A stretch of DNA of 34,133 nucleotides, taken from positions 1-34,133 of the forward strand of contig JAWRJQ010000054.1 of assembly GCA_040307385.1 (NCBI GenBank), read 5' to 3'. Below are positions 16,851-26,861 of the stretch, piece by piece; the first letter of the stretch is position 1; each line of letters starts with the position of its first letter. The notes beneath the pieces are model-generated. The model was not told the origin of the DNA, did no database searches, and saw only the letters and a list, made by a program, of their open reading frames with translations. The DNA is from RUG721 sp040307385 (GTDB lineage Bacteria > Actinomycetota > Coriobacteriia > Coriobacteriales > Atopobiaceae). Made by a program: the position numbers and the translations under genes.

Positions 16851-16884
16851 GCCGGGTCCGTCCCATCGGAAGGGAGGGACGCCC

Positions 16885-18390
16885 ATGGCATCGTCGCAGG
16901 CAGCGCCATCGCTCGAAGACGTGCGCGATCTGGCGGCGCACGGATATCGCCGCGTGCCCGTCAAGCGCGAGCTCTACGCCGACAGCTTCACCACCGTCGA
17001 GGTCCTGCGGGCGCTGCGCGCCCAGTCGAGCCACGTGTTCATGCTCGAAAGCGCGGAGGCCGACCAGCATTGGGGCCGTTACTCGTTCATCGGCGCCAAC
17101 CCCACCATGGAGATCAGCTGCCTCGATGGGCGGCTCCGCGTGCGCACCAACGTCGAGGGCGCCGAGCCCGTGGTGGAAACACGCCAGGTAGAGCATCCGG
17201 GCCCGTTTCTGCGCCAGGTGATCGACGAGAACCGCGCACCGCAGCTCGAGGGATTCCCTCCCTTCTGCGGAGGCCTCGTGGGGTACTTCGCCTACGACTA
17301 TCTCAAGTATGCCGAGCCGATACTGCGCCGTCCGGGCCTTGGCCACGAGGACTTCCTCGATGTCGACCTCATGCTCTTCGAACAGCTCGTAGTCTTCGAC
17401 ACCTATCTGCAGAAGGTCGTCCTCATCGCGAACGTGCATGCGGACGGGCCCGATCTCGAGCGGGCGTACAAGCAGGCCGTCTCTCAGCTCGACCGCCTTG
17501 AGCACATCATCCACGAGGGCAGGCGCTGCAGCTTCGAGCCGCTCTCCCTGCTGAGCGACCCCGCACCGCGCCTCAGCCGGGAAGAGTTCGCTCAGATGGT
17601 CATGAAGGCGAAGGACCGCATCGTGGAGGGCGACATCTTCCAGATCGTGCTTTCCAACCCCATCACGGCGCAGGCCGCAGGCAGCCTCTTCGACACGTAT
17701 CGCGTGCTGCGCGCCACCAATCCCTCGCCCTACATGTTCTACTTCACGAGCGACCATGTGGAGATCGCGGGCGCGTCCCCCGAGACGCTCGCACGCCTGT
17801 CCAGCGGAAAGCTCTTCACCTATCCGCTTGCAGGAACGCGCCCGAGAGGCGCCACATCCGCAGGGGACGAGGAGCTCGAGCGCGAGCTGCTATCGGACGA
17901 GAAGGAGCTCGCCGAGCATAACATGCTCGTCGATCTGGGTCGCAACGACCTCGGCCGCATTGCCGAGCTGGGAAGCGTGCAGGTTGAGCGCTACCTGCAC
18001 GTGCTGCGCTTCAGCCATGTGATGCACATCGGCTCGACGGTCTCGGCGCGCATCGCAAACGGCCGCGATGCCATCGATGCCGTCGACGCCATCCTGCCGG
18101 CGGGCACGCTCTCGGGCGCTCCCAAGCTCCGCGCCTGCCAGATCATCCAGGAGCTCGAGGGTGCCAAGCGCGGCATCTACGGCGGGACCATAGGCTACCT
18201 CGACTTCGCAGGCAACCTCGACACCTGCATCGGCATCCGCCTCGCCTACAAGAAAGGCGACGAGGTATGCGTGCAGTCGGGGGCGGGCATCGTCGCCGAC
18301 AGCGTTCCCGAGCGCGAGTACGAGGAGTGCCTCAACAAGGCCCGTGCGGTCATCTGCGCCCTGCGCGAGTCGGAAGGAGGCCTCGCATGA
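16885..18390 (+). CDS. trpE: Anthranilate synthase component I
   Basis: A 501-residue enzyme converting chorismate plus ammonia or glutamine to anthranilate, first step of tryptophan synthesis. The N-terminal domain has the tryptophan feedback site LES (54-56) with Ser67; the chorismate-binding domain (about 235-495) has FQIVLSNPI, ASPETL, PLAGTRPRG, LVDLGRNDLGR and the closing GAGIVADSVPE. GGAGG lies 7 bases before the ATG at 16885; the frame is open for over 1 kb upstream by chance, through the T-box and the YbaN antisense. It overlaps trpG by the ATGA at 18387-18390. Confidence 0.96.
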   Translation: MASSQAAPSLEDVRDLAAHGYRRVPVKRELYADSFTTVEVLRALRAQSSHVFMLESAEADQHWGRYSFIGANPTMEISCLDGRLRVRTNVEGAEPVVETRQVEHPGPFLRQVIDENRAPQLEGFPPFCGGLVGYFAYDYLKYAEPILRRPGLGHEDFLDVDLMLFEQLVVFDTYLQKVVLIANVHADGPDLERAYKQAVSQLDRLEHIIHEGRRCSFEPLSLLSDPAPRLSREEFAQMVMKAKDRIVEGDIFQIVLSNPITAQAAGSLFDTYRVLRATNPSPYMFYFTSDHVEIAGASPETLARLSSGKLFTYPLAGTRPRGATSAGDEELERELLSDEKELAEHNMLVDLGRNDLGRIAELGSVQVERYLHVLRFSHVMHIGSTVSARIANGRDAIDAVDAILPAGTLSGAPKLRACQIIQELEGAKRGIYGGTIGYLDFAGNLDTCIGIRLAYKKGDEVCVQSGAGIVADSVPEREYEECLNKARAVICALRESEGGLA

Positions 18391-18983
18391 TCGTGCTCAT
18401 CGACAACTACGACAGCTTCTCGTACAACCTCTTCCAGCTCGTGGGCGAGCTCGTCCCCGACATCCGCGTGGTGCGCAACGATGCCCTCGCAGTCGGCGAG
18501 GTTGCGGCCCTCGAGCCCGAAGCCGTCCTGCTCTCACCGGGGCCGGGCCGTCCTGCCGACGCCGGCATCTGCGAAGAGCTCGTGCGCACCCTCTCGGGCA
18601 CCGTGCCCATCCTCGGAGTGTGCCTCGGCCACCAAGCCATATGCGAGGCGTTTGGCGGCACCATCGTCCATGCGCCGCGTATCATGCACGGCAAGAGCTC
18701 GCTCATCCTCTTCGAGGACCGCTGCCCGCTCTTCGACGACATACGCATGCCCGCCAAGGTGGGGCGCTACCACTCGCTCGCGGCGGAAGCGCAGACGCTG
18801 CCCGCATGCCTGCGGGTGGTCGCCGAGAGCCAGGCAGGCGAGGTCATGGCGGTTGCCCACGAGAGCCACCCCACCTTCGGGTTCCAATTCCATCCCGAGA
18901 GCATCCTCACGCCCGATGGGCGCACCATGCTCGCCAATTTCATCAAGGTTGTACAGGATTTCGCAACCGCCAGGCACGATTAG
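18387..18983 (+). CDS. trpG: Anthranilate synthase component II (glutamine amidotransferase)
   Basis: A 198-residue class I amidotransferase giving ammonia to TrpE. The catalytic triad is intact: Cys79 in GVCLGHQAI and His169/Glu171 in FQFHPES; the oxyanion loop SPGPGRP (50-56) is present. AAGGAGG lies 7 bases before the ATG, inside the trpE end. Could also serve folate synthesis (pabA role), but operon position supports trpG. It is a separate gene, not fused to trpD or trpE. Confidence 0.95.
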   Translation: MIVLIDNYDSFSYNLFQLVGELVPDIRVVRNDALAVGEVAALEPEAVLLSPGPGRPADAGICEELVRTLSGTVPILGVCLGHQAICEAFGGTIVHAPRIMHGKSSLILFEDRCPLFDDIRMPAKVGRYHSLAAEAQTLPACLRVVAESQAGEVMAVAHESHPTFGFQFHPESILTPDGRTMLANFIKVVQDFATARHD

Positions 18984-18998
18984 CAGAAAGGAGCACGC

Positions 18999-20021
18999 AT
19001 GATCAAGGAGGCAATCGAGAAGATCGTCATGAAGGACGACCTCACCTACGACGAGGCGCACACCGTCATGCTCGAGATCATGGGGGGCGAGACCACGCCC
19101 ACCCAGAACGCTGCATTCCTCGCAGCGCTTTCCACCAAGAGCACCAAGGCCGAGACCATCGACGAGATCAGCGGGTGCGCGGCGGCGATGCGCGAGCTCG
19201 CGACGCCCGTCGACCACCCCGGCATGGACGTGCTCGAGATCGTGGGCACGGGCGGCGATCGTGCGAACACCTTCAACATCTCCACCACGGCAGCCCTCAT
19301 CTGCGCGGCCGCAGGAGCAAAGGTGGCCAAGCACGGCAACCGTGCGGCCAGCTCGCAATGCGGAACGGCCGACTGCCTCGAGGCGCTCGGCGTGAACCTA
19401 TCGCAGGATCCGGATGTATGCCGCAGGCTGCTCGGCACGGTGGGCATGTGCTTCCTCTTTGCCCAGAAGTACCATCCCGCCATGCGCTATGTGGGACCCA
19501 TCCGCCGCGAGCTCGGGTTCCGCACCGTCTTCAATATCTTGGGGCCGCTCACCAATCCCGCACGGCCCGCATTCTTCTTGCTCGGCGTCTACGACGAGTA
19601 CCTGGTCGAGCCCGTTGCCAAGGTCCTCGCCTCGCTCGGGGTGCGCCGGGCGCTCGTGGTGTACGGGCAGGACAGGATGGACGAGGTGTCGCTCTCGGCT
19701 CCGACCACGGTGTGCGAGCTGCGCGACGGCTTCTACCGCACGACGGTCATCAAGCCCGAGAGCTTCGGCTTCGCGCGTTGCGGCAAATCCGACCTTCTGG
19801 GCGGCACGCCCGAGGAGAACGCTGCGACCGTCCGGGCCATCCTCGCGGGAGAGGAATGCGGGCCAAAGCGCGATGCCGCCCTTCTCAATGCCGGATGCGC
19901 GCTGTTCGCAGCTGGTATTGCGCAAGATATTGCCCAAGGCATCGAGCGTGCCCGCGCGCAGATCGAAAACGGCACGGCACGCCGTGTGCTCGATGCCCTG
20001 ATCGAGGAATCGAACGCATGA
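18999..20021 (+). CDS. trpD: Anthranilate phosphoribosyltransferase
   Basis: A 340-residue enzyme joining anthranilate to PRPP. The PRPP motif GTGGD (83-87), KHGNRAASS (111-119) and the metal-binding DE in RMDEVSL are all present; length is normal for the family. AAAGGAG lies 6 bases upstream; it follows trpG by 15 bases and overlaps trpC by four bases. Confidence 0.96.
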   Translation: MIKEAIEKIVMKDDLTYDEAHTVMLEIMGGETTPTQNAAFLAALSTKSTKAETIDEISGCAAAMRELATPVDHPGMDVLEIVGTGGDRANTFNISTTAALICAAAGAKVAKHGNRAASSQCGTADCLEALGVNLSQDPDVCRRLLGTVGMCFLFAQKYHPAMRYVGPIRRELGFRTVFNILGPLTNPARPAFFLLGVYDEYLVEPVAKVLASLGVRRALVVYGQDRMDEVSLSAPTTVCELRDGFYRTTVIKPESFGFARCGKSDLLGGTPEENAATVRAILAGEECGPKRDAALLNAGCALFAAGIAQDIAQGIERARAQIENGTARRVLDALIEESNA

Positions 20022-20827
20022 TGGCCGGTCGCGAGAACATACTCCAGGCCATAGCCGCCCGCGCGCGCGAACGCGTTGCCGAGGTGCGCGATGCCGGGCT
20101 CGAGGACGGCATCGTCCGCCGCGCCGAGAAGATCGCCGCATCAAGCCCGCGCACATTCCCGTTCGAGACGGCGCTTCTGGCAGACGGCGTGTCGTTCATC
20201 TGCGAGTGCAAGAAGGCGAGCCCCTCGAAGGGCACCATAGCGCCTGCCTACGATCCGCTGGCCATTGCCCGAAGCTACGAGCAGGCCGGCGCTGCGGCGA
20301 TAAGCTGCCTTACCGAGCCGTTCTGGTTCCAGGGGTCGGATGCCCATCTGTCGCAGATCGCAGGCGGCGTGGGCATCCCGGTGCTTCGCAAGGACTTCGT
20401 CGTGGACGAGCTCATGATCTACCAGGCCGTGTGCATCGGGGCGAGCGCGGTGCTGCTCATCTGCTCGATTCTCGATGACGTGCAGCTGTGCAGCTGCATC
20501 CGCCTCTGCCATGAGCTGGGCCTTTCCGCGCTTGTCGAGGCCTACGAGCCCGATGAGGTACCCCGCGCCCTTGCCGCCGGCGCACGCGTTGTGGGCGTGA
20601 ACAACCGGAATCTGCGCACCTTCGAGGTCGACTTCGGCCGCAGCATCGATCTCAGGCCGCTCGTGGGGCCGGAGCGTATCTTCGTCTCGGAGAGCGGCGT
20701 GGAGACGCGCGACGACGTGGCGCGCCTCGAGCAGGCGGGCGTCGACGCCGTGCTGATAGGCGAGACGCTCATGCGCGCATCGGACAAAGGAGCCCTGCTC
20801 GACGAGCTGAGGGGGCGTACCTTATGA
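20018..20827 (+). CDS. trpC: Indole-3-glycerol-phosphate synthase
   Basis: A 269-residue TIM-barrel enzyme closing the indole ring. Key residues are seen in ICECKKASPSKG (Glu63, Lys65, Lys71), VLRKDFVVD, VGVNNRNLRTFEVD and VSESGVE. The start is the first ATG of ATGATG at 20018, overlapping the trpD stop; the second ATG at 20021 is equally possible. Stop overlaps trpF by ATGA. Confidence 0.95.
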   Translation: MMAGRENILQAIAARARERVAEVRDAGLEDGIVRRAEKIAASSPRTFPFETALLADGVSFICECKKASPSKGTIAPAYDPLAIARSYEQAGAAAISCLTEPFWFQGSDAHLSQIAGGVGIPVLRKDFVVDELMIYQAVCIGASAVLLICSILDDVQLCSCIRLCHELGLSALVEAYEPDEVPRALAAGARVVGVNNRNLRTFEVDFGRSIDLRPLVGPERIFVSESGVETRDDVARLEQAGVDAVLIGETLMRASDKGALLDELRGRTL

Positions 20828-21441
20828 CGATGATCAAGCTTTGCGGGCTCTACCGCCCCCAAGATGTCGCCGCCGTCAACGAGGCACGGCCCGATATGTG
20901 CGGTTTCATCGTCGACGTGCCGCGTTCGCACCGCTCGGTCGGCGCGGCGCAGCTGCGCGAGCTCGCGGCGCTCGTCGATCCGCGCATCACGCGCGTGGGC
21001 GTGTTCGTGGATGCGGCGAGCGAGATGATCGTCTCGCTTGCCGCCGAGGGCGTCATCGACGCGGTGCAGCTCCACGGCAGCGAGGACGCCGCGTATGTGC
21101 GCGGCCTTCGCGCGGCGACGCAGGCCGGCATCATCCAGGCCTTCCAGGTGCGCTCCGAGCACGACATCGCGCGAGCGCAGGAAAGCCCCGCCGACATGGT
21201 GCTGCTCGATGCAGGGCAGGGTGCAGGCGAGGCGTTCGACTGGTCGCTTGCCGCAGGCATCTCGCGTCCCTTCATCCTGGCAGGCGGCCTCGGGCCCGCA
21301 AACGTTGCCGAGGCCATCCGCACGGTGCGCCCCTGGGGCGTCGACATGTCGAGCAGCCTCGAGACGGGCCGTATCAAAGACCCCGAGAAGATGCGCGCGG
21401 CTGTGGCCGCGGTAAGGAGGACCGATGGGCAACTCTGCTAG
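20824..21441 (+). CDS. trpF: Phosphoribosylanthranilate isomerase
   Basis: A 205-residue TIM-barrel isomerase. The catalytic Cys7 is in IKLCGLYRPQD, where most homologues read KICG-T; the catalytic Asp is in LLDAGQGAG and the phosphate loops are LAGGLGPAN and VDMSSSLE, the last differing slightly from the usual SSGVE. The start overlaps trpC (20824-20827) and the end overlaps trpB by 17 bases, so translation is tightly coupled. Confidence 0.93.
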   Translation: MTMIKLCGLYRPQDVAAVNEARPDMCGFIVDVPRSHRSVGAAQLRELAALVDPRITRVGVFVDAASEMIVSLAAEGVIDAVQLHGSEDAAYVRGLRAATQAGIIQAFQVRSEHDIARAQESPADMVLLDAGQGAGEAFDWSLAAGISRPFILAGGLGPANVAEAIRTVRPWGVDMSSSLETGRIKDPEKMRAAVAAVRRTDGQLC

Positions 21442-22624
21442 CTCTCGCGGACGCTTCGGCATCCATGGAGGGCAGTACATCCCCGAAACGCTGATGAATG
21501 CCGTCATCGAGCTCGAGGACGCCTATACGCGCTGCAAGGACGACCCCGCCTTCCGCGCAGAGCTCAAAGGGCTCTTCGACGGCTATGCGGGGCGGCCATC
21601 CCTGCTCTACCACGCATCCAACATGACCGCCGATCTCGGCGGCGCAAAGGTCTATCTCAAGAGGGAGGACCTCAACCACACGGGCGCCCACAAGATCAAC
21701 AACGTGCTCGGCCAGGCGCTGCTCGCCAAACGCATGGGCAAGACGCGCCTCATCGCCGAAACCGGCGCGGGCCAGCATGGCGTGGCAACGGCCACCGCCG
21801 CAGCCCTTTTGGGCATGGAGTGCGTAGTCTACATGGGCGTCGAGGACATGGAGCGCCAAGCGCTGAACGTCTACCGCATGCGCCTTCTGGGCGCCGAGGT
21901 GCACGGCGTGGCCTCCGGGACGGGCACCCTGAAGGACGCCGTTTCCGAAACCTTCAGGGAGTGGACCAAGCGCATCGACGATACGCACTACTGCCTGGGA
22001 TCGGTCATGGGACCCCACCCCTTCCCCACCATCGTCCGCGATTTCCAAGCCGTCATCTCCTTCGAGGCGCGCGAGCAGTGCCTGGCGGCGGAGAGCAGGC
22101 TCCCCGATGCGGTGCTCGCCTGCGTGGGCGGCGGATCGAACGCCATCGGCAGCTTCTACCACTTCATCGACGACGAGGGCGTGCGCCTCATCGGGTGCGA
22201 GGCCGCCGGCCGCGGTGTCGGCACCTGGGAGACGGCGGCGACCATGGCCACCGGAAAGCTGGGCGTCTTCCACGGCATGAAGAGCTATTTTTGCCAGGAC
22301 GAATACGGCCAGATCGCGCCCGTGTACAGCATCTCGGCAGGGCTCGACTACCCCGGCGTGGGGCCTGAGCACGCATGGCTGCGCGACATCGGCCGCGCCG
22401 AGTATGTTCCCGTGACCGATGACGAGGCCGTGGACGCCTTCGAGTACCTCAGCCGGACCGAGGGCATCATTCCCGCCATCGAGAGCGCCCATGCCGTGGC
22501 GCACGCCATGAAGCTTGCGCCGGCCATGGAGGCAGACCAGGTCATTATCGTCACGCTTTCGGGACGCGGAGACAAAGACGTTGCCGCCATCGCCCGGTAT
22601 CGTGGGCATGACCTGCACGAATAG
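21425..22624 (+). CDS. trpB: Tryptophan synthase beta chain
   Basis: A 399-residue PLP enzyme condensing indole and serine. The PLP lysine is Lys90 in HTGAHKINN, the catalytic Glu in LIAETGAGQHG and the phosphate-binding loop CVGGGSNAIGSF are intact, so it is a TrpB1-type subunit able to pair with TrpA. A strong AAGGAGG lies 5 bases before the ATG, inside trpF. Confidence 0.97.
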   Translation: MGNSASSRGRFGIHGGQYIPETLMNAVIELEDAYTRCKDDPAFRAELKGLFDGYAGRPSLLYHASNMTADLGGAKVYLKREDLNHTGAHKINNVLGQALLAKRMGKTRLIAETGAGQHGVATATAAALLGMECVVYMGVEDMERQALNVYRMRLLGAEVHGVASGTGTLKDAVSETFREWTKRIDDTHYCLGSVMGPHPFPTIVRDFQAVISFEAREQCLAAESRLPDAVLACVGGGSNAIGSFYHFIDDEGVRLIGCEAAGRGVGTWETAATMATGKLGVFHGMKSYFCQDEYGQIAPVYSISAGLDYPGVGPEHAWLRDIGRAEYVPVTDDEAVDAFEYLSRTEGIIPAIESAHAVAHAMKLAPAMEADQVIIVTLSGRGDKDVAAIARYRGHDLHE

Positions 22625-22635
22625 GAGGATCTATC

Positions 22636-23427
22636 ATGCCGACCATCCGAGACGCCTTCAGCCGCAACGGCAACGGCAAGGCGTTCATCGCCTTCATCAC
22701 CGCAGGAGATCCCTCGATCGACGTCACCGAGGAGCTTGTCTGCGCCATGGCCGAAGAGGGAGTCGACCTCGTGGAGCTGGGCATCCCCTTCTCCGATCCC
22801 ACCGCCGAGGGACCGGTCATCCAGGATGCCAACCTGCGGGCGCTCTCTCAGGGCCTCACCACCGATGATGTCTTCGACATGGTCGCGCGCGTCCGCGAAC
22901 GCGGCTGCGACATCCCGCTCGTCTTCATGACCTACGCCAACGTGGTCTTCTCGTACGGCGTGGAGCGTTTCGCCGCACGCGAGCGCGCAGCGGGCATGCA
23001 GGGCATCATCCTGCCCGATGTTCCCTTCGAGGAGAAGGACGAGTTCGCCGAGCCGTTCGCAGCCGAGGGGCTCGAGCTCGTCTCGCTCATCGCGCCCACG
23101 AGCGCGGAGCGTATCGCGCAGATCGCGGCGAGCGCCACAGGGTTCGTCTACTGCGTGAGCTCGCTCGGCGTGACGGGCGTCCGTTCCGAGATCACAGGCG
23201 ACATCGGCGCCATGGTGAAGCTCGTGCGCCAAGCCAACCCGGACGTGCCGTGCGCCGTGGGATTCGGCATCTCGACGCCTGAGCAGGCCGCGCGCATGGC
23301 GGCGCTATCCGACGGAGCCATCACCGGCTCGGCCATCATCAAGATCATCGCCGAGACGGGCGGGGCCTGCGTGGAGCCCGTCCGCGCCTATGTGCGCGGC
23401 ATGGTGGCCGCCGTGCGGGCCGTATAG
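22636..23427 (+). CDS. trpA: Tryptophan synthase alpha chain
   Basis: A 263-residue TIM-barrel subunit releasing indole from indole-3-glycerol phosphate. Catalytic Glu47 and Asp54 lie in VELGIPFSDPTAEGP; the phosphate loop GFGISTPEQA is present. TAGGAGG lies 7 bases before the ATG, formed by the trpB stop region. Last gene of the operon; it faces the ABC exporter with 34 bases between stops and no obvious terminator. Confidence 0.96.
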   Translation: MPTIRDAFSRNGNGKAFIAFITAGDPSIDVTEELVCAMAEEGVDLVELGIPFSDPTAEGPVIQDANLRALSQGLTTDDVFDMVARVRERGCDIPLVFMTYANVVFSYGVERFAARERAAGMQGIILPDVPFEEKDEFAEPFAAEGLELVSLIAPTSAERIAQIAASATGFVYCVSSLGVTGVRSEITGDIGAMVKLVRQANPDVPCAVGFGISTPEQAARMAALSDGAITGSAIIKIIAETGGACVEPVRAYVRGMVAAVRAV

Positions 23428-23461
23428 GCGCGGGACGGCCCTCCGACGCGGCGCCGCATCG

Positions 23462-25117
23462 CTAGCTCACACGCCCGGAATCCATCGAGAAGATTGTGTC
23501 GGCGATCGCCATCGTGGACGGACGGTGGCTGACGAGCAGCACGGCCCGCTTGCCGCGCTGCGCATCGAGGCTCTTCAGGATCACGCCCTCGTTGAGCGGA
23601 TCGAGATTGCTCGTGGGCTCGTCGAGCAGCAGGAACGGCACGTCGTGCAGAAATGCGCGCGCAAGGCCCAGCCGCTGGCGCTCGCCTCCCGAAAGCGTGT
23701 CGCCCAGCTCGCCCACCATGGTGTCGTAGCCCTGCGGCAAGCTCATGATGAAGTCGTGCACGCTGGCCGCGCGGCACGCCGCCTCGATTTCCTCCTGAGC
23801 GGCATCCGGCTTGGCGATGAGCAGGTTGTCGCGGATGGAATCGTGGAAGAGATGGGTGTCCTGCTCCACGAAGGCCTCCGTCGCGCGCAGCGACGACGTG
23901 CTCACCAGATCGATGGGCACGCCGGACAGGCGGATCTTGCCGGAATCGACGTCCCAGAAGCGCATGAGCAGACGGCAGAGCGTGGACTTTCCCGAACCGC
24001 TCTTACCCGTTATACCCACGATCTGACCGGGCTCCACGGCAAGCGAGACGCGGTCGAGCACAACCTCGTCGTCGTAGGCGAACGACACGTCGGTTACGGT
24101 GGCGCCGTCGAAGACGATCTCCTCGCCGTCGACGACCTCCTCAACCTGGGGCTCCTCATCGAGGATGTCGAGCACGCGCTGCGCCGAGGCGAACGTGCCC
24201 TGCAGCGTGGAGCCCAGATTGGCGAGGGCCGTGACCGGACCGAACGACGAGATGAGCGCCACCACGGAGACGATCGCCTGCTGCCCGGTGATAGCATGCA
24301 CCGAGGCGAGCGCTGCGGCAACGACGAGCTGCAGCACCGAAAAGCCCAGGATGCAGGCCGTGGCCGCAGCCGTGGAGCCAGCCGCAACGGCACGCAGCCC
24401 GCGCTGCACGTCCACAAGCTCCTCGGATCTGCGGTCGAGTTCCTCAAGTCGGCGCGGGCCTGCGTGGAACTGCAGAACCTGTGAGAGGCCGCGCAGGCTG
24501 TCGAGGGTGAAGCCTGCCAACGAGGCAGCGCCATCGCGCGCCGCCCTGCCCTGCTCGCCCGAAGCGCGCGAGGTCATCACGGGCACGGCAACGCCCACCG
24601 TGCACGAGGCCAGAAACGCCACGAGCGCGAGCGCCGGATGCATGCCGCCTTGGAACACCGCCATGATGACGGTCATGATGACGGCGATGGCGACGGGCGA
24701 GACGGTGTGCGCATAGAACACCTCGAGCAGCTCCACGTCGGAGGTGATGGTGGAGACGAGCGCACCTCGGTCGGCTCCGGCGAGCTTGGCGGGTGCGAGA
24801 CGGCGCAGGGCCGCGAACACGAGGTCGCGTATGTGCGCGAGCAGTTTGAAGGCGATGTAGTGGTTGGAGCGCTGCTCCGCGTAGTGCAGCACGCCGCGTG
24901 CGACGGCCATCGCGACGAGCGCGATGCAGTAGGGGGCGATCGGCGCGCTCTGGGCGCGATCCGTCGCCGCTAGAGCGCCCTGCACGGCGACGACCGGCAG
25001 AAAGTTGGCGCAGAGAAATCCTGCCACGCCGCAGGCGATGGCAAGCGCCATGATGCCGGCGAGCGGCTTCACCAAGCCCAGCATGCGGAACATGACCTGC
25101 ATGTTAGAGCGTTTCAT
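23462..25117 (-). CDS. ABC exporter half-transporter, CydC-like (second subunit)
   Basis: A 551-residue fused membrane/ATPase protein. About six membrane helices lie in residues 12-310, then an ATPase domain with Walker A GKSGSGKST (about 377), signature LSGGERQRLGLARAF, Walker B FLLLDEPTSNLD and the H-loop VSHRPS. It pairs with the upstream subunit to form a heterodimeric exporter; the layout resembles CydDC thiol exporters, but the cargo is unknown and no cytochrome bd genes are nearby. The ATG at 25117 overlaps the upstream gene by 14 bases. Confidence 0.88.
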   Translation of the reverse strand: MKRSNMQVMFRMLGLVKPLAGIMALAIACGVAGFLCANFLPVVAVQGALAATDRAQSAPIAPYCIALVAMAVARGVLHYAEQRSNHYIAFKLLAHIRDLVFAALRRLAPAKLAGADRGALVSTITSDVELLEVFYAHTVSPVAIAVIMTVIMAVFQGGMHPALALVAFLASCTVGVAVPVMTSRASGEQGRAARDGAASLAGFTLDSLRGLSQVLQFHAGPRRLEELDRRSEELVDVQRGLRAVAAGSTAAATACILGFSVLQLVVAAALASVHAITGQQAIVSVVALISSFGPVTALANLGSTLQGTFASAQRVLDILDEEPQVEEVVDGEEIVFDGATVTDVSFAYDDEVVLDRVSLAVEPGQIVGITGKSGSGKSTLCRLLMRFWDVDSGKIRLSGVPIDLVSTSSLRATEAFVEQDTHLFHDSIRDNLLIAKPDAAQEEIEAACRAASVHDFIMSLPQGYDTMVGELGDTLSGGERQRLGLARAFLHDVPFLLLDEPTSNLDPLNEGVILKSLDAQRGKRAVLLVSHRPSTMAIADTIFSMDSGRVS

Positions 25118-26837
25118 GGCGCACCTCCCCGTACTGTTCGAGGATCTGCTGGCCATCCCAGAGCTCGCGATAGCGCGCACAGCTGCCGAGCAGTTCCTCG
25201 TGCGTGCCCGCCCCCACGAGCGTGCCGTGATCGAGCACGTAGATGCGCTGCGCATCCACCACGTTTGCCAGCCGATGCGAGATCACGAGCACGGCTTTGC
25301 GGCGTGCGAGGCCCTTGATGGCGGCCATGATGCGCTCCTCCGACTCGGCGTCGATGTTGCTCGTGGCCTCATCGAAGATATACACCGGGCTCTGCGCGAG
25401 CAGAGCGCGTGCGAGCGCAAGGCGTTGCCGCTGCCCGCCGGATAGGTTGGCGGCCTGCGCCTCGAGCATCGTGTCGAGACCGTCCTGGGTGCGCAGGAAC
25501 CGGTCGAGCGAAGCAGCCTTGAGCGCCTGCCAGAGAGCCTCGTCGGGGGCGTCGGGGCTTGCCATCAGGAGATTCTCGCGCACCGAGCCGGCGAAGAGGA
25601 AGCTCGCGCTGCCCACCGCCGTCACATAGCTCGCCAGAAGGGCGCGATCGATATCGCGCACCTGCAGCTCGCCGAGGCGGATGTCGCCCGTGTAGCCGGG
25701 TTCGCCGCCCGCGAGCAGCGCGGCCACGGTGGACTTGCCCGACCCGCTCTCCCCCACCACGGCGGTGAGCCCCGCGGCGGGGATGTCGATGGTCACGCGG
25801 TGGAGCACTTCGCGCTCGCCGTCGTAGGAAAAGCTCGCGTTACGCAGGGAGAAGTGCGCGCCGCGCTCGGGAATCCGCCCGCGCGGCTCTCCCTCGGGCA
25901 GCTCCAGCAGCCGGAAGATCTTATCGGCTGCGGCCATGCCGTTCATGGCAACGTGGAAGAAGCTGCCCAGTTGGCGCATGGGAATGAAGAAATCAGCCGA
26001 GAGCAGGGCGATGAGCAGCGCTCCGAAGAGATCGACGCTGCCGTTTGCCGCAGCGAAAAGCGCCACCGAGATGCCTGCCGCAGCGCCGCCCAGCGCCACG
26101 ATATCCATCACGATGATGGAGTTGAGCTGCATGGAGAGCACCGCCATCGTCACCGTGCGGAAGCGCTCCGCCTCGCGGTTCATCCGCTCGTGGCGCACGC
26201 CGTCGGCATCGTAGATCTTGAGCGTGGACAGCCCCTGCAGATTCTCGAGGAAATTGTCGCCCAGCGCCGCGTACCGATCCCAGTATGCCCCGAGGATGCG
26301 CTTGGCGATCTTCTGGACGATGACGATGACCACGGGGATGAGCGGCACGCACACCAGCAGAACCGCCGCAGCGGGAAGGCAGATGGACGCCGCCACGGCG
26401 AAGAGCGTGATGGGCGCGAGCACCGCATAGAACAGCTGGGGAAGGTACTGGCCGAAGTAGGTTTCCAGCTGGTCGCACCCTTCCACGGAGAGCTGCACGA
26501 CCTCGGCGGTGGGGATGTCGTCGGCATAATGCGGGCCGAGCACGAGGAGCTTCTCGTACATGCGGCGGCGCATGATGCGCTTGACGTCGGCCGAGGCCTC
26601 GAACGAGACGCGCTGCGCCATGCGGGCGGCAAGCACCCGGCCCGCAATGCCGACGGCTATAAGCGCCAGGCAGAGCGCAAGGGGAGCCTGCAGGCCGTCG
26701 ATAAGCGAGGCGAGGACGCGGCAGACGCCCCACACGAAGCAGATGTTCGCCACAAGGCCCGCGAACTGCCACACCACGGTGAGCAGCACATGGCCGAGCG
26801 CTCCCGGCACCAGTGCGAGCAAGCGTTTATCCATCAT
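25104..26837 (-). CDS. ABC exporter half-transporter, CydD-like (first subunit)
   Basis: A 577-residue protein with membrane domain (about 15-300) and ATPase: Walker A GESGSGKS (362-369), LSGGQRQRLALARAL, Walker B VYIFDEATSNID (canonical DEA rather than DEP) and VISHRL. The opening LLALVPGALGHVLLTVVWQF is typical of a Firmicutes/Actinobacteria exporter group related to CydD. The start is the first of two adjacent ATGs (26837 or 26834); no strong ribosome site is seen. Substrate unknown. Confidence 0.88.
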   Translation of the reverse strand: MMDKRLLALVPGALGHVLLTVVWQFAGLVANICFVWGVCRVLASLIDGLQAPLALCLALIAVGIAGRVLAARMAQRVSFEASADVKRIMRRRMYEKLLVLGPHYADDIPTAEVVQLSVEGCDQLETYFGQYLPQLFYAVLAPITLFAVAASICLPAAAVLLVCVPLIPVVIVIVQKIAKRILGAYWDRYAALGDNFLENLQGLSTLKIYDADGVRHERMNREAERFRTVTMAVLSMQLNSIIVMDIVALGGAAAGISVALFAAANGSVDLFGALLIALLSADFFIPMRQLGSFFHVAMNGMAAADKIFRLLELPEGEPRGRIPERGAHFSLRNASFSYDGEREVLHRVTIDIPAAGLTAVVGESGSGKSTVAALLAGGEPGYTGDIRLGELQVRDIDRALLASYVTAVGSASFLFAGSVRENLLMASPDAPDEALWQALKAASLDRFLRTQDGLDTMLEAQAANLSGGQRQRLALARALLAQSPVYIFDEATSNIDAESEERIMAAIKGLARRKAVLVISHRLANVVDAQRIYVLDHGTLVGAGTHEELLGSCARYRELWDGQQILEQYGEVRHETL

Positions 26838-26861
26838 AGACAGGCTCGATTCGACGTATGT

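Noticed and set aside
15790..16884. N-terminal extension of about 365 codons on trpE
   Set aside because: It would cross the YbaN antisense, the T-box and its terminator; the ATG at 16885 has a strong ribosome site and matches the normal TrpE length.
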